Below are positions 54,896 to 63,489 of a DNA stretch of 64,000 bases, piece after piece (within the stretch, counting starts at the first letter, position 1; each line of letters opens with the position of its first letter). The notes beneath the pieces are model-generated. The model ran no database searches and was not told the DNA's origin. It was given only the letters and a program-made list of their open reading frames with translations. Source of the stretch: Thiobacillus sp. (lineage in GTDB: Bacteria > Pseudomonadota > Gammaproteobacteria > Burkholderiales > Thiobacillaceae); NCBI GenBank assembly GCA_019459055.1, contig JAIBEI010000015.1, positions 19,584 through 83,583 on the forward strand. Direction: 5' to 3'. The position numbers and the translations under genes are program-made.

Positions 54896-55627
54896 TCAGA
54901 AAGCCCGGATGAGCTGGCTCATCCCGACCAGGATCAGCAGCCCGGCGCTCAGCGCCTCGATGCGCGGGCGCCAGGAGCCCAACTGCTCGCGCAGGCGGCC
55001 GCCGAGATAGGCGACGCCGAGGCCATATACCAGTGAAGGCACGATGATGGCGCCGAGGCCGAAGCTGAGGCCGAGCAGAAATCCGCTGAGCGCATGACCC
55101 GAGGCGGCGGCCGAGAACAGCACCACGCCCAGCGGCCCGCATGGCGTCAGCGCCATGCCGACGCCCATCAGGAACAGGCCGCCCGGCAACAGGGGCCGAG
55201 GTTCGGCGCCGAGGTCGAAGCGGCGCAAGGGCAGACCGCCGGCAGCGGGCGCCGCCCCCGCCGTGCATGCCGGCCGTCGCTGCCAGAAGAGCGCGAGGCC
55301 GACCATCAGGGCGGCAGCGCCGAAGAGCCATTGCAGCAGTGGCGAAGCCGCGGCGCTGTCCTTGACATAATGGCCGGCCCAGCCGGCTGCCGCGCCGAAC
55401 GTCGAATAGCCCGCAAGGCGGCCGAGGGACAGGGGCAGCACGACGCGCCAGGAGCGGCGCCAACTGAAATCGCGGGCAAGAAATACCGGTCCAAGGTAAG
55501 GCAGGCAGCTGACGAGGCACGGGCCGAGGCCATAGAGCAACCCCAAGGCCAGGGCCATCGGCAGGCCGACGATGGCTTCGACGGGCATCGCGAGGACGGC
55601 GGAATTGGGCATGAGCGCGTCAAGCAT
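54896..55627 (-). CDS. TauE/SafE (UreH-like) membrane protein ending the TonB/double-cubane cluster
   Basis: A 243-residue polytopic protein with about six helices in two similar halves, each starting with a Pro/Cys motif: GPCLVSCLPYLGP near residue 35 and LTPCGPLG near 160. This is the pattern of the UreH_2/SafE group, related to CcdA/DsbD. Such proteins export metal or sulfite or pass thiol electrons. It follows the activase by 26 bases on the same strand and is probably the last gene of the cluster. It converges with hemN after six bases. Confidence 0.72.
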   Translation of the reverse strand: MLDALMPNSAVLAMPVEAIVGLPMALALGLLYGLGPCLVSCLPYLGPVFLARDFSWRRSWRVVLPLSLGRLAGYSTFGAAAGWAGHYVKDSAAASPLLQWLFGAAALMVGLALFWQRRPACTAGAAPAAGGLPLRRFDLGAEPRPLLPGGLFLMGVGMALTPCGPLGVVLFSAAASGHALSGFLLGLSFGLGAIIVPSLVYGLGVAYLGGRLREQLGSWRPRIEALSAGLLILVGMSQLIRAF

Positions 55628-55653
55628 GGCCGGGTTTCTCCCGTCTCACCGGT

Positions 55654-56457
55654 TCAGGACGTCTCGGCGAAAAACTCGTTGCGCGCCAGAATGGCCGCAC
55701 CGAAAGCGGTGGTGGTCTGCGGATATTCCGGGACGACCAACTCGCGCCCCAGTTCGTCCTGGATGGCGGCCACCAGCCCCTTGTTGAGGGCTGGGCCGCC
55801 ATCGAAATAGACCCGATCCTCAATGCCGACGCGCTTTGCCAGCCTGACCGTGCGTTTGGCGATGGAGTAGTGGATGCCGGCAATAATTTCCTCCTTGCCG
55901 TGGCCGTTCGCCAGCAGGCCGATGATCTCGGACTCGGCGAACACGGTGCAGGTGCTGTTGATGGTCAGCGGCGCCCCCTTGCCGTTGAAGTGGTAGTCGC
56001 CCAGCTCCTCCAGGTCGATGTCGAGATTGCGCGCCGCCACGTCCAGAAAGCGCCCGGTGCCGGCGGCGCATTTGTCGTTCATGGCGAAGTTGGACACGTT
56101 GCCGGTGTCGTCGATCTGGATCGCCTTGGAATCCTGGCCGCCGATGTTGATGATGGTGCGCACGCCGCCGAATGCCTTGCCCGTTTCGTGGGCGCCGATG
56201 GCGTTGGCGGTGATCTCGCTGATGGAGTCGTCGGCCTCCTTGAACAGCTTGCGGCCGTAGCCGGTGGCGATCAGATAGCGCACGTCGTCCTTGGCCACAC
56301 CCTGCTGGGCCAGCAGGGTATGCAGGGCCTCCCTGGCGTTCTTGTGGAACAGGCTGCCGGAGGAAGAAACGTGGACGCCGACAATCTTGCCTTCCTCGTC
56401 CACCAGGGCCACCTTGATGGCGGTGGAGCCGATATCCAGGCCTGCGAAGTACTTCAT
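55654..56457 (-). CDS. ATP-dependent activase of a 2-hydroxyacyl-CoA dehydratase/double-cubane protein
   Basis: A 267-residue BadF/BadG/HgdC-type ATPase that, as a homodimer with one bridging iron-sulfur cluster, hydrolyses ATP to push low-potential electrons into its partner. The actin-like phosphate loop GLDIGSTAIK and the second loop NIGGQDSK are present, as are both cluster cysteines (Cys130 in NDKCAAGTG, Cys170 in NSTCTVFAESE). Its ATG overlaps the stop of the dehydratase-like gene, matching the yjiM-yjiL type pairing. Confidence 0.9.
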   Translation of the reverse strand: MKYFAGLDIGSTAIKVALVDEEGKIVGVHVSSSGSLFHKNAREALHTLLAQQGVAKDDVRYLIATGYGRKLFKEADDSISEITANAIGAHETGKAFGGVRTIINIGGQDSKAIQIDDTGNVSNFAMNDKCAAGTGRFLDVAARNLDIDLEELGDYHFNGKGAPLTINSTCTVFAESEIIGLLANGHGKEEIIAGIHYSIAKRTVRLAKRVGIEDRVYFDGGPALNKGLVAAIQDELGRELVVPEYPQTTTAFGAAILARNEFFAETS

Positions 56458-57731
56458 GTGCGGTTTCTCTTGCGGGTTTTCAGGGATTCCAGGAACGCCT
56501 CGATCCGGGTCGTGAGCTGGCCCATGTCGTCCGGGCTGTAGTCGGTTTCGATGTAGAGCATGGCGATGCCCGCCTTGTTGAGGGTTTCCGCTACGCTTTT
56601 CTGCTCCATCTCGTATACCTGGCAACCGGAGAAAGCCTGGTACACCACGCCATCCACGGCGAAGCTTTTGGCCAGTTCCACCAGGCGGCGGAGACGGTCA
56701 TCGCTGTTGGTGAAGATCGGGCAGGTGCAGGGCTTGAGGTACTTGTTCGCCAGACTGTCCACCATGTCGTTGACCAGCCACTCGTCCACGGCAGTCATGT
56801 CGTACAGCATCCGGTTGGCCGAGCAGGTCTCGTCCGCCACCACCACGCCGCCGGATTCCTCGATCAGCAGCGGCAGCTTGAGGTTGGGGAAGATCGGCGG
56901 CGAGCCGGTGAAAAGGATGCGCGGCGCCTTCTTCTGGGCGGCGCAGAAACCGTCCTGGTCGCGCTGGGCCAGTTCGGCGTTGAGCTTTTCCACTGCCTCG
57001 GTCCAGCGCTCGATGTCGTCGAAGAAATAGGCGTTGGTGACCAGGAACACGTCCTTGCCCAGAACCAGCGAGGGCGCCTTGCGGCGGAAATTGTGCAGGG
57101 TGCGGAAGGCGGCCTGGGCGCGGCTGGTCCTGGCCATGGCCGCCATCAGGTTCTTGCGGGTGAGCTTCTTGCCGGTGATCTGGCGCAATTGCTGGACGAA
57201 CTCGCGCACCGACCGCTGCCAGTAAAGCCTGGCCTGCTCGCTTTCCTTGGCCGGGGGCAGTTCCAGGTTGTACACCTTGTGCCCCATGCCCACCATCATG
57301 GCGCTGGCCTTCTTCTTCTGGTCGCAGGTGGTGGGATTGACGATCAGGTCCAGCTTGCCGACCTTGGGAATTACGTTCTCGGAACTCAACATGCCCAGGG
57401 TGGCCTTGACCAGCGAACAGGACTTGGCGGGCATGAAATCGGCGCCGATCTGATCGTAGTGGTAGGAGCCGTTGCACAGGCGCACCGGCGTTGCCCCCAT
57501 CGCGTAGATCAATTCCTCCGGAGCATGGATGCAGGTGGTGCCCACCCGCACGCCCTCCCGCTCCAGGGATTCGCCCTGGCAATAGGCGCGTCGGAACAGA
57601 TCGTAGAAATAGTCCATTGCCGCCGGGTTGTCGTCGAAATCGTCGGTAATGTGGTCGAGCATGGTCTCCGCTTCCCGCGCCTGGCGGCTGCGGTTGTAGG
57701 GGATGGCGGTCTTAGTGTTCGGGCTGTTCAA
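56454..57731 (-). CDS. Double-cubane-cluster-type 2-hydroxyacyl-CoA dehydratase family protein
   Basis: A 425-residue single-subunit member of the HgdB/BcrC family, most like the double-cubane cluster protein group (E. coli YjiM type): PTTCDQKKK near 133-141, CTCP at 335-338, GC at 369-370 and IETDYSPDDMGQL near 394-406. Cysteines 67, 105, 136, 303, 335 and 370 are candidate cluster ligands. Characterised relatives use activase-fed electrons to reduce small molecules such as acetylene or azide; none of the CoA-ester context genes are here. The start is TTG 57731 with AAGGG upstream; ATG 57662 is the alternative. Confidence 0.85.
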   Translation of the reverse strand: MNSPNTKTAIPYNRSRQAREAETMLDHITDDFDDNPAAMDYFYDLFRRAYCQGESLEREGVRVGTTCIHAPEELIYAMGATPVRLCNGSYHYDQIGADFMPAKSCSLVKATLGMLSSENVIPKVGKLDLIVNPTTCDQKKKASAMMVGMGHKVYNLELPPAKESEQARLYWQRSVREFVQQLRQITGKKLTRKNLMAAMARTSRAQAAFRTLHNFRRKAPSLVLGKDVFLVTNAYFFDDIERWTEAVEKLNAELAQRDQDGFCAAQKKAPRILFTGSPPIFPNLKLPLLIEESGGVVVADETCSANRMLYDMTAVDEWLVNDMVDSLANKYLKPCTCPIFTNSDDRLRRLVELAKSFAVDGVVYQAFSGCQVYEMEQKSVAETLNKAGIAMLYIETDYSPDDMGQLTTRIEAFLESLKTRKRNRT

Positions 57732-58698
57732 GGCCGATTCCCTTCTGGCTGCGTTTGATGAAACCGGCTTCGGTGGATTCGAAGAAGGTGACGCTGGCGA
57801 AATTGGCCTTCAACGCCCCCGGCTCGGGGCAGGCGGCAACGCATTTCAGGCACAGGATGCAGTCGTCCATCATGATGTCCCGGGTCTTGATGTCGTCGGC
57901 GATTTCCTTGATCTCCATGTCGCAGACGGTGTAGCAATCGCCGCAGCGGGTGCATTTGTCGCCATCCTTTTTGAGCTTGAGCAGCGCCGGCTTGGAAATG
58001 AGGTAGTGAAGCGCGCTCATCGGGCAGAAGAAGCAGAAGAAGCGCTTCTTGACGAATGCCCCGGCCAGGAACAGGCCGGTGATGCCCATTCCCAGCGCCG
58101 TCATGACAAGTGCCGTCTTGCTGGAGAAATCGATGGTGAACTGCGAAAAATCGCCGGTAAACATGGGCAGGATCATCCGCCCCGGACAGATCAGGCAAAA
58201 GGGCGTGCCCATGTCGCGGGAGAACCAGCCGCCACCGATGCCGAGCGGGATCAGGACCATCAGGGCGAGCAGGAGGTACTTGATCCGGCTGAGCTGGCGG
58301 AACTGGCCCTGGGTGTAGCGGCTGTACCGCGCGCCGAGCCGGCGGCGCAGGGCCGTGATCCAGTCCTGGATGGTGCCCAGGGGGCAGACATAGCCGCACC
58401 AGCCTTTGTTGAGCACAATGAACCAGAGAAAGAAGACGCCGAAACCGGTGAGAACGCTCACGCCCGCGATGCCGAAAAGCTGCGGCCACGGCCGGCTCAG
58501 CTGATGCTGGAGCGGCAGCAGGTAGCAGACGCCGGCGCGGCCCTCCTCGTTGAAGCCGCAGGAGAACATCGGCAGGCGGGAACCCAGGTCGACGGCCAGA
58601 TAGCCCCCATAGACCAGCAGCGCGAACATCGCCAACTGGAGCCAGAAGCGGAAGCGGTTGAGGTCGACCCGATCGACGGCGTCCTTAAGCCTTTTCAT
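57712..58698 (-). CDS. NapH/NosR-type membrane ferredoxin
   Basis: A 328-residue inner-membrane iron-sulfur protein with about five helices. It has the two CxxxCP motifs of the NapH family (CGYVCPLG near 100 and CFFCPMSAL near 222), then two ferredoxin clusters (CTRCGDCYTVC and CILCLKCVAACP). Such proteins take electrons from the quinol pool or another membrane donor. Between a periplasmic binding protein and the double-cubane enzyme, it is the likely electron feed. Overlaps both neighbours (14 and 20 bases). Confidence 0.85.
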   Translation of the reverse strand: MKRLKDAVDRVDLNRFRFWLQLAMFALLVYGGYLAVDLGSRLPMFSCGFNEEGRAGVCYLLPLQHQLSRPWPQLFGIAGVSVLTGFGVFFLWFIVLNKGWCGYVCPLGTIQDWITALRRRLGARYSRYTQGQFRQLSRIKYLLLALMVLIPLGIGGGWFSRDMGTPFCLICPGRMILPMFTGDFSQFTIDFSSKTALVMTALGMGITGLFLAGAFVKKRFFCFFCPMSALHYLISKPALLKLKKDGDKCTRCGDCYTVCDMEIKEIADDIKTRDIMMDDCILCLKCVAACPEPGALKANFASVTFFESTEAGFIKRSQKGIGLEQPEH

Positions 58699-59869
58699 CG
58701 AAACGCACTTCCTGGAAAGGCTTCAACCGGCGGCGGCGGTAGAGATAGACGGCGACGCCGCTGAACAGTACCGCGAGCAGTCCCACGCCGAGACCCCAGG
58801 CATAGGAGCGGTAATCGTTGGGTGAGGGGGAATAGTTTCCGGCGAGGGTGGCCTGATAGCGCACGCGGGTATAGGGCTGGTCATTGTGGTTGCCGGATTC
58901 GTCGGCGGCGACCTCGGCAATCACGAGGTAGTTGGCCTTGAATCGTTTCTGGAACTCGTCCCAGGGCGGGAAGTAATCGCGAATGATCTGGAAACTGACG
59001 CGGCCCTGCTCGTCGCTCGTCATCTCCTTGACCCAGCCGGCGTGGCTGACGAGGCGCACCCGGGCGTTCGCTGCCGGCAGGCCTTTCTGCAGGACGATAA
59101 AGGACTGGTCCATGCCCGAACTGATCTGGGAGAACGGCCCCTCCTTGTCCTGGCGTTCGCGGACGATCTCGATCGCGGCGTTCTCCAGCACCCGCGGAGC
59201 CGTTATGGCCCGCTTCTGCTCCTCCTCGTCGCCGCCATGGCCGAAGTTGCCCACCTCGGTCTTGGCGACGCTGACGTTCAGCGTATCCCCCTCTAGCTTG
59301 CGGGTCGTGACGTAAACGCGGTAGAAGCCCTGGGCCGGCATCGCGAAGGCAAGCCCTGTATGGCCCTCGGCCGGCGACGGCAGGGGTTCGCCCTCGGGCT
59401 TGCCGAGAGGGTGGACCAGCAGGGTTTCCACCGATGCATCCGCTTCCTGGTGAGCGAAAGGCGCCTTCTGGGGATCGGCGCCGGCGCGCAGCCACAGGCG
59501 TTTCATCGGCGGGCCGCCATGTTCGCCGCCCATCGACATCCCGCCCATGCCACCGCCGCGTCGCCCCCGGGAAGCTTCACCGCGCATCGGGGGCGTGTCG
59601 GCAAGCCAGAGCACGCCGCCGCTGCGCATCCCCGTACCGCCGCCATCCCGGATGGCTTCCTCGGGCTTGGTGCCTTCAGCGGCCCGTTTCTGCCAGGACG
59701 CCTCCGGACGGGCACCTTCGGACGGACGCCGGCCCGCGTAGTCGCCCGCGGAAACCGGGCCACCCCGAACCCCCGCCAGCGGTTCACCGCCTTCACCCTG
59801 CGCCAGGGCGAGACCCGTCGCCAGAAGCGCCAGCAAGGCCGGCACGAATCGATGTGCTATACGGCTCAT
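58685..59869 (-). CDS. DUF4198-like periplasmic protein with a C-terminal anchor and Met/His/Gly-rich stretch
   Basis: A 394-residue exported protein: signal peptide (to about residue 23), a low-complexity segment with a Gly/Met/His-rich run at about 105-121 (GGGMGGMSMGGEHGG), a beta-rich body with the DUF4198/NikM-like pattern (VLQKGLPAANARVRLVSH then DEQGRVSFQI) and one C-terminal membrane helix (about 353-375) with a basic tail. DUF4198 proteins often accompany nickel or cobalt uptake. Metal binding is therefore a reasonable but unproven role. Overlaps the ferredoxin gene by 14 bases. Confidence 0.68.
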   Translation of the reverse strand: MSRIAHRFVPALLALLATGLALAQGEGGEPLAGVRGGPVSAGDYAGRRPSEGARPEASWQKRAAEGTKPEEAIRDGGGTGMRSGGVLWLADTPPMRGEASRGRRGGGMGGMSMGGEHGGPPMKRLWLRAGADPQKAPFAHQEADASVETLLVHPLGKPEGEPLPSPAEGHTGLAFAMPAQGFYRVYVTTRKLEGDTLNVSVAKTEVGNFGHGGDEEEQKRAITAPRVLENAAIEIVRERQDKEGPFSQISSGMDQSFIVLQKGLPAANARVRLVSHAGWVKEMTSDEQGRVSFQIIRDYFPPWDEFQKRFKANYLVIAEVAADESGNHNDQPYTRVRYQATLAGNYSPSPNDYRSYAWGLGVGLLAVLFSGVAVYLYRRRRLKPFQEVRFDEKA

Positions 59870-59886
59870 GGCCTGTTCCTGGCGGA

Positions 59887-62265
59887 TCAGAAGGTTGCCG
59901 ACACGCCGGCATACCAGGTGCGCGGCTTGCCGACAACAATCGAGGGATCGTTGGCGTCGTAGACTTTGTCGTAGGCTCCCGTCAGGTAATCGGCGGAATC
60001 ATTGGTGCCCCGTGCCGTCGCCCAGTAACTCCGGTCGAACAGGTTGTTCACCCGAGCGAAGAGCGCCCATTTGGCGCCCTTGATCGCGCCGATCCCGCGC
60101 GTCTTGAAATCGTAATTGGCCAGCAGGTTGAACAGAGTCCGCCCCGGCAGCTTGTTCTGGTTGATTTCATCCGACCATGACCAGGATCTGGCGTCCATCT
60201 CCAGCCCCATCCTGAATGCTGGATTGGCCTGCCAATTCAGGGTCGCATTGAGCATGTGTGTGGGCACGCGCGGAACGTGATTGCCGGTGTTGTCGAACGG
60301 CACGTAAAGGGTTCCGGGTGCATACGGGCTGCCCAGCACCTGAACGAACTGATCGTATTGGGTGAAATAGGCAGTGATGTAGGTGTAGGCCAGGTCCAGC
60401 GAGAATTCGCGCTTGCGGTCGCTCTTCAGCGACAGCTCGAAACCGCGATTCCTGACGCCGCCGATGTTGTCGTACTGTTCCACATACGTTGTGCTTGTTC
60501 CGCCATATTGTCCGGAGGTGGCCAAGATGTAATCTTTCCGGTCAATCTGGAACAGCGCGGCGTCCCAATCAAATGCAACGCCCAGAACAGCAGCCTTGGA
60601 GCGGAGCCCGATTTCCATATTCAGCGCCTGCTCGGGCTCCAGATTCTCGTTGTTCTCGGTTTTGCCACCGGTTGGGGAAATGCTCCCCCGGTAAAGCTGG
60701 TCGATGCTTGGCGCCCGGAAGCCGGTGGAAAGATTGCCGTAAACGCCCATCGTTTCACTGAGGGAATAAATAGCGCCTCCTCGCCAGGAAGTCACATTGA
60801 ACGATTTGCTTTGCGGCGGCGGGGTGTAGGTCGTCGTGGGAGATGTGGTGACCGGGTTGGAGGAATAGTCCAGGTCGATATTGTCATAGCGGCCGTTGAA
60901 CGTCAGGGTCAGCGGCTTCGTCGGCGAGAATTTCACTTCGCCGTACACGGCGTTCACGCTTTCGTCCACCGAATCGTCCTGCACCACGCTGCCGGCTTTG
61001 TTGAGGTTGGCCGGCGCACAACTCGCTCCGGCCCTGGAACAGAAATCGACCAGGTACGTATTGAGGTTCTTGTAGTTGTTGCGCCGCACGTCCAGGCCAC
61101 CCAGCCAGCCGACATTTTCCCGACCCGATCGCCATTCGCCCTTGAGGCCTCGCTGCAGCTGGTGATAATCATTGTTGGTGGTATACGCATCGGTCGTGCT
61201 GTTGGGCACGACTGCCCCGGTCGCACTGACCCGCTGGGGCGCCGACCAGAACAGGGTGTGATCCCTGAACTCGTAGCCACTCAACAGCACATTGCTTTTA
61301 TCGTCGTAATTATTCGAATAGGTCAGATTGAGCTTCTGCAGATCGACATCATATTTTCGCGTGTAGTCCCTGCCGATCGTCGAGGTGGGGTCAAGCGCTG
61401 CCTGCGTCGCCCCCGTCACGCTGCCGTGCTTGTCTTTCTCTCTTTGCGACGTTTCGAAGCCAAATGACAGATCGCTGGTGTCGGTCAGGTAAAGCTGCAC
61501 GTTCCCATCCAGGTACTGGGCCTGGTAGGGGGCCTGGAAGTAATAGTCGTCCGACTGGCGGTTGGAAACCTGGATATGGCCGCTCCCCTTTTCACCGGCA
61601 AACCCGGCCCGGGCAATTTGCTTGTTGAAGCCGTACGAACCCGTCTCCGCCCCCAAAGTAACGCCTGCATATTTCGCGCCACGCTTGGTGGTGATGATCA
61701 CTGCGCCGGAAAGCCCGTCATCGCCGAACAGATACGAGGCGCCGCCCTTGATCACCCGGATTGATTCGATGTTGTCGAGGTCGATGTTGACCTTGCCGGT
61801 ACGCTCGAACACCGGCACGCCGTCGATCACGATCGCCACACCCGGTTTCTCGCCCATGTAGCGCTGATTTTCGATGCCGCGCAGTTTGATCTTGATCTCG
61901 TCCCCGCTGGAAACGTCTGCAGTCACGCCGGGGATGGATTGCAGAACTTGCATGATGTTCTCGACGTGGGCGTCGTCCACCTTCTTGCCGCTGATGACAT
62001 TGATGTTGGTGGGGTCGTTGCGCCTGGACGAGAAGCGGTCGTCGATGGTGGTGGACGTCACCACCACCTCCTTCATGGTTTGGGCGGCATCCTGGCCGGC
62101 AGTCCCTTCGATGCGTTCGATGGCGGCCTGATCCGCTTCGAGCTTGACTTCATTTTCCTCGGCGATGGCGCTGCCGGCGCAGAAAATGCCGAGTGCGGCC
62201 GCAACGGCCACGGACAGCGGACGGCGGATGCCAACAGCGGCAGGGACATTGGGTTTGCGAATCAT
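59887..62265 (-). CDS. TonB-dependent outer-membrane receptor
   Basis: A 792-residue receptor: signal peptide (to about 35), a TonB-box-like EVVVTST near 67, a plug domain (MQVLQSIPGV, IKLRGIENQRYMGEKPG, IDGVPVFERTG) and a 22-strand barrel ending in GVSATF. The plug resembles metal-chelate and cobalamin-type receptors more than sugar (SusC) types. It is 17 bases upstream of the DUF4198-like gene and directly downstream of exbD, so import and its energy source are co-encoded. The ligand is unknown. Confidence 0.9.
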   Translation of the reverse strand: MIRKPNVPAAVGIRRPLSVAVAAALGIFCAGSAIAEENEVKLEADQAAIERIEGTAGQDAAQTMKEVVVTSTTIDDRFSSRRNDPTNINVISGKKVDDAHVENIMQVLQSIPGVTADVSSGDEIKIKLRGIENQRYMGEKPGVAIVIDGVPVFERTGKVNIDLDNIESIRVIKGGASYLFGDDGLSGAVIITTKRGAKYAGVTLGAETGSYGFNKQIARAGFAGEKGSGHIQVSNRQSDDYYFQAPYQAQYLDGNVQLYLTDTSDLSFGFETSQREKDKHGSVTGATQAALDPTSTIGRDYTRKYDVDLQKLNLTYSNNYDDKSNVLLSGYEFRDHTLFWSAPQRVSATGAVVPNSTTDAYTTNNDYHQLQRGLKGEWRSGRENVGWLGGLDVRRNNYKNLNTYLVDFCSRAGASCAPANLNKAGSVVQDDSVDESVNAVYGEVKFSPTKPLTLTFNGRYDNIDLDYSSNPVTTSPTTTYTPPPQSKSFNVTSWRGGAIYSLSETMGVYGNLSTGFRAPSIDQLYRGSISPTGGKTENNENLEPEQALNMEIGLRSKAAVLGVAFDWDAALFQIDRKDYILATSGQYGGTSTTYVEQYDNIGGVRNRGFELSLKSDRKREFSLDLAYTYITAYFTQYDQFVQVLGSPYAPGTLYVPFDNTGNHVPRVPTHMLNATLNWQANPAFRMGLEMDARSWSWSDEINQNKLPGRTLFNLLANYDFKTRGIGAIKGAKWALFARVNNLFDRSYWATARGTNDSADYLTGAYDKVYDANDPSIVVGKPRTWYAGVSATF

Positions 62266-62321
62266 GTTGCTCGGCTCCGTTTCTTGGTTGTAATCAGGTT
62301 TCGTGCTTGCCCTGCGGGCGG

Positions 62322-62732
62322 TTATTTGGCGGCTTCGGTGACAAAAGCGATCTTCATCACCCCCGCCCGCTGCGCCACGGCGAGGATGTCGGCCACCTTT
62401 TCATAAGGCGTGACCCGGTCGGCGCGCAGGTGAAGTTCCGGCTGCGACGGGGCCAGCTCGGCGAGGCGCGCCTGGACGCCCTCGCGGCTTGTCGGGACGC
62501 CGTCGAGGAACAGCTTGCCCTGGCCGTCCAGCGCCAGACTGACGACAACGGGCTTGTCGTCGAGGCGGGTCGAATCCACCTGGGGCAGGTCGATGGGCAC
62601 CGCCTGATGGAACAGCGGCGCGGTGATGATGAAAATGACCAGCAGCACCAGCATCACATCCACCAGGGGCGTGGTGTTGATCTCGGCCATGGGCTGGGTG
62701 GTGCCGCCGCTGTCAAAGGAACCGAAGGCCAT
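62322..62732 (-). CDS. exbD: ExbD, TonB energising subunit
   Basis: A 136-residue protein with one N-terminal helix carrying the essential proton-channel Asp (TTPLVDVMLVLLVIFI) and a periplasmic domain. It works with ExbB as the proton-driven motor for TonB. It lies nine bases after exbB and 56 bases before the receptor gene. Confidence 0.93.
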   Translation of the reverse strand: MAFGSFDSGGTTQPMAEINTTPLVDVMLVLLVIFIITAPLFHQAVPIDLPQVDSTRLDDKPVVVSLALDGQGKLFLDGVPTSREGVQARLAELAPSQPELHLRADRVTPYEKVADILAVAQRAGVMKIAFVTEAAK

Positions 62733-62741
62733 GTCCGCTCC

Positions 62742-63479
62742 TCAGGCCGCGACTGCAACCGGAACCGGGCGCGCCGAGGCGGCTTGTCCGGTGACCGCAG
62801 GCAGGTGCACGCCGGTGGTCAGGTAGGCATGCAGGTCGTGGGCGAAACCGTCCAACTGGGCAAAGATCAGCCGGTTGGCGCGGGTCAGCGCGTTGTAGGC
62901 CAGCACGGCGGGAATGGCGACGAACAGGCCGGCTGCGGTCATGATCAGCGCCTCGCCCACCGGGCCGGCCACCTTGTCGAGCACGACCTGGCTGGAGCCG
63001 GACAAGGCGACCAGGGCGTGGTAAATCCCCCAGACCGTGCCGAAGAGCCCGATGAAAGGGGCGGTGGCGCCGACGGAGGCGAGGAAAGTCAATCCCGATT
63101 CGATGCCGACCTGGGAACGGACGATCTGGCTGCGCAGGGCACGCGTGACCGTTTCGCTGAGGTTGACGCCGGCGCCGATGCCGCGTTCCGCATGGCGCTG
63201 GTGCGCCTGCGCTGCCTGAACACCCGCCTGCGCCAGCCTCGCGAACACGCCGGTCTTGTCTTCCCGCTCAATTTTTTCGAGGGCGACCCCGATGCTGTCC
63301 GCTTCCCAGAATGAAGTGAAAACGCTGTCCATGGCGCGGTTAAAGCGAAGTTGCTGGAAAAAGCGAGTGATGGTCAGGGACCAGCTTGCGATGGAAAGCA
63401 CCAGCAGCAGGATGGCGACGCTGTGGGTGACGAGGTCGCCCTGTTGCCAGAAATGGGCTAATCCGAGATTGGATGGCAT
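62742..63479 (-). CDS. exbB: ExbB, TonB energising subunit
   Basis: A 245-residue MotA/TolQ/ExbB-type channel protein with three helices. The conserved stretch is APFIGLFGTVWGIYHAL, and EALIMTAAGLFVAIPAVLAYN completes the pair. The ATG at 63479 has GAGG eight bases upstream; an ATG 21 bases earlier overlaps tonB and is less likely. A short Ala/Val/Pro tail follows the last helix. Confidence 0.93.
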   Translation of the reverse strand: MPSNLGLAHFWQQGDLVTHSVAILLLVLSIASWSLTITRFFQQLRFNRAMDSVFTSFWEADSIGVALEKIEREDKTGVFARLAQAGVQAAQAHQRHAERGIGAGVNLSETVTRALRSQIVRSQVGIESGLTFLASVGATAPFIGLFGTVWGIYHALVALSGSSQVVLDKVAGPVGEALIMTAAGLFVAIPAVLAYNALTRANRLIFAQLDGFAHDLHAYLTTGVHLPAVTGQAASARPVPVAVAA

Positions 63480-63489
63480 GGCGGTATCC

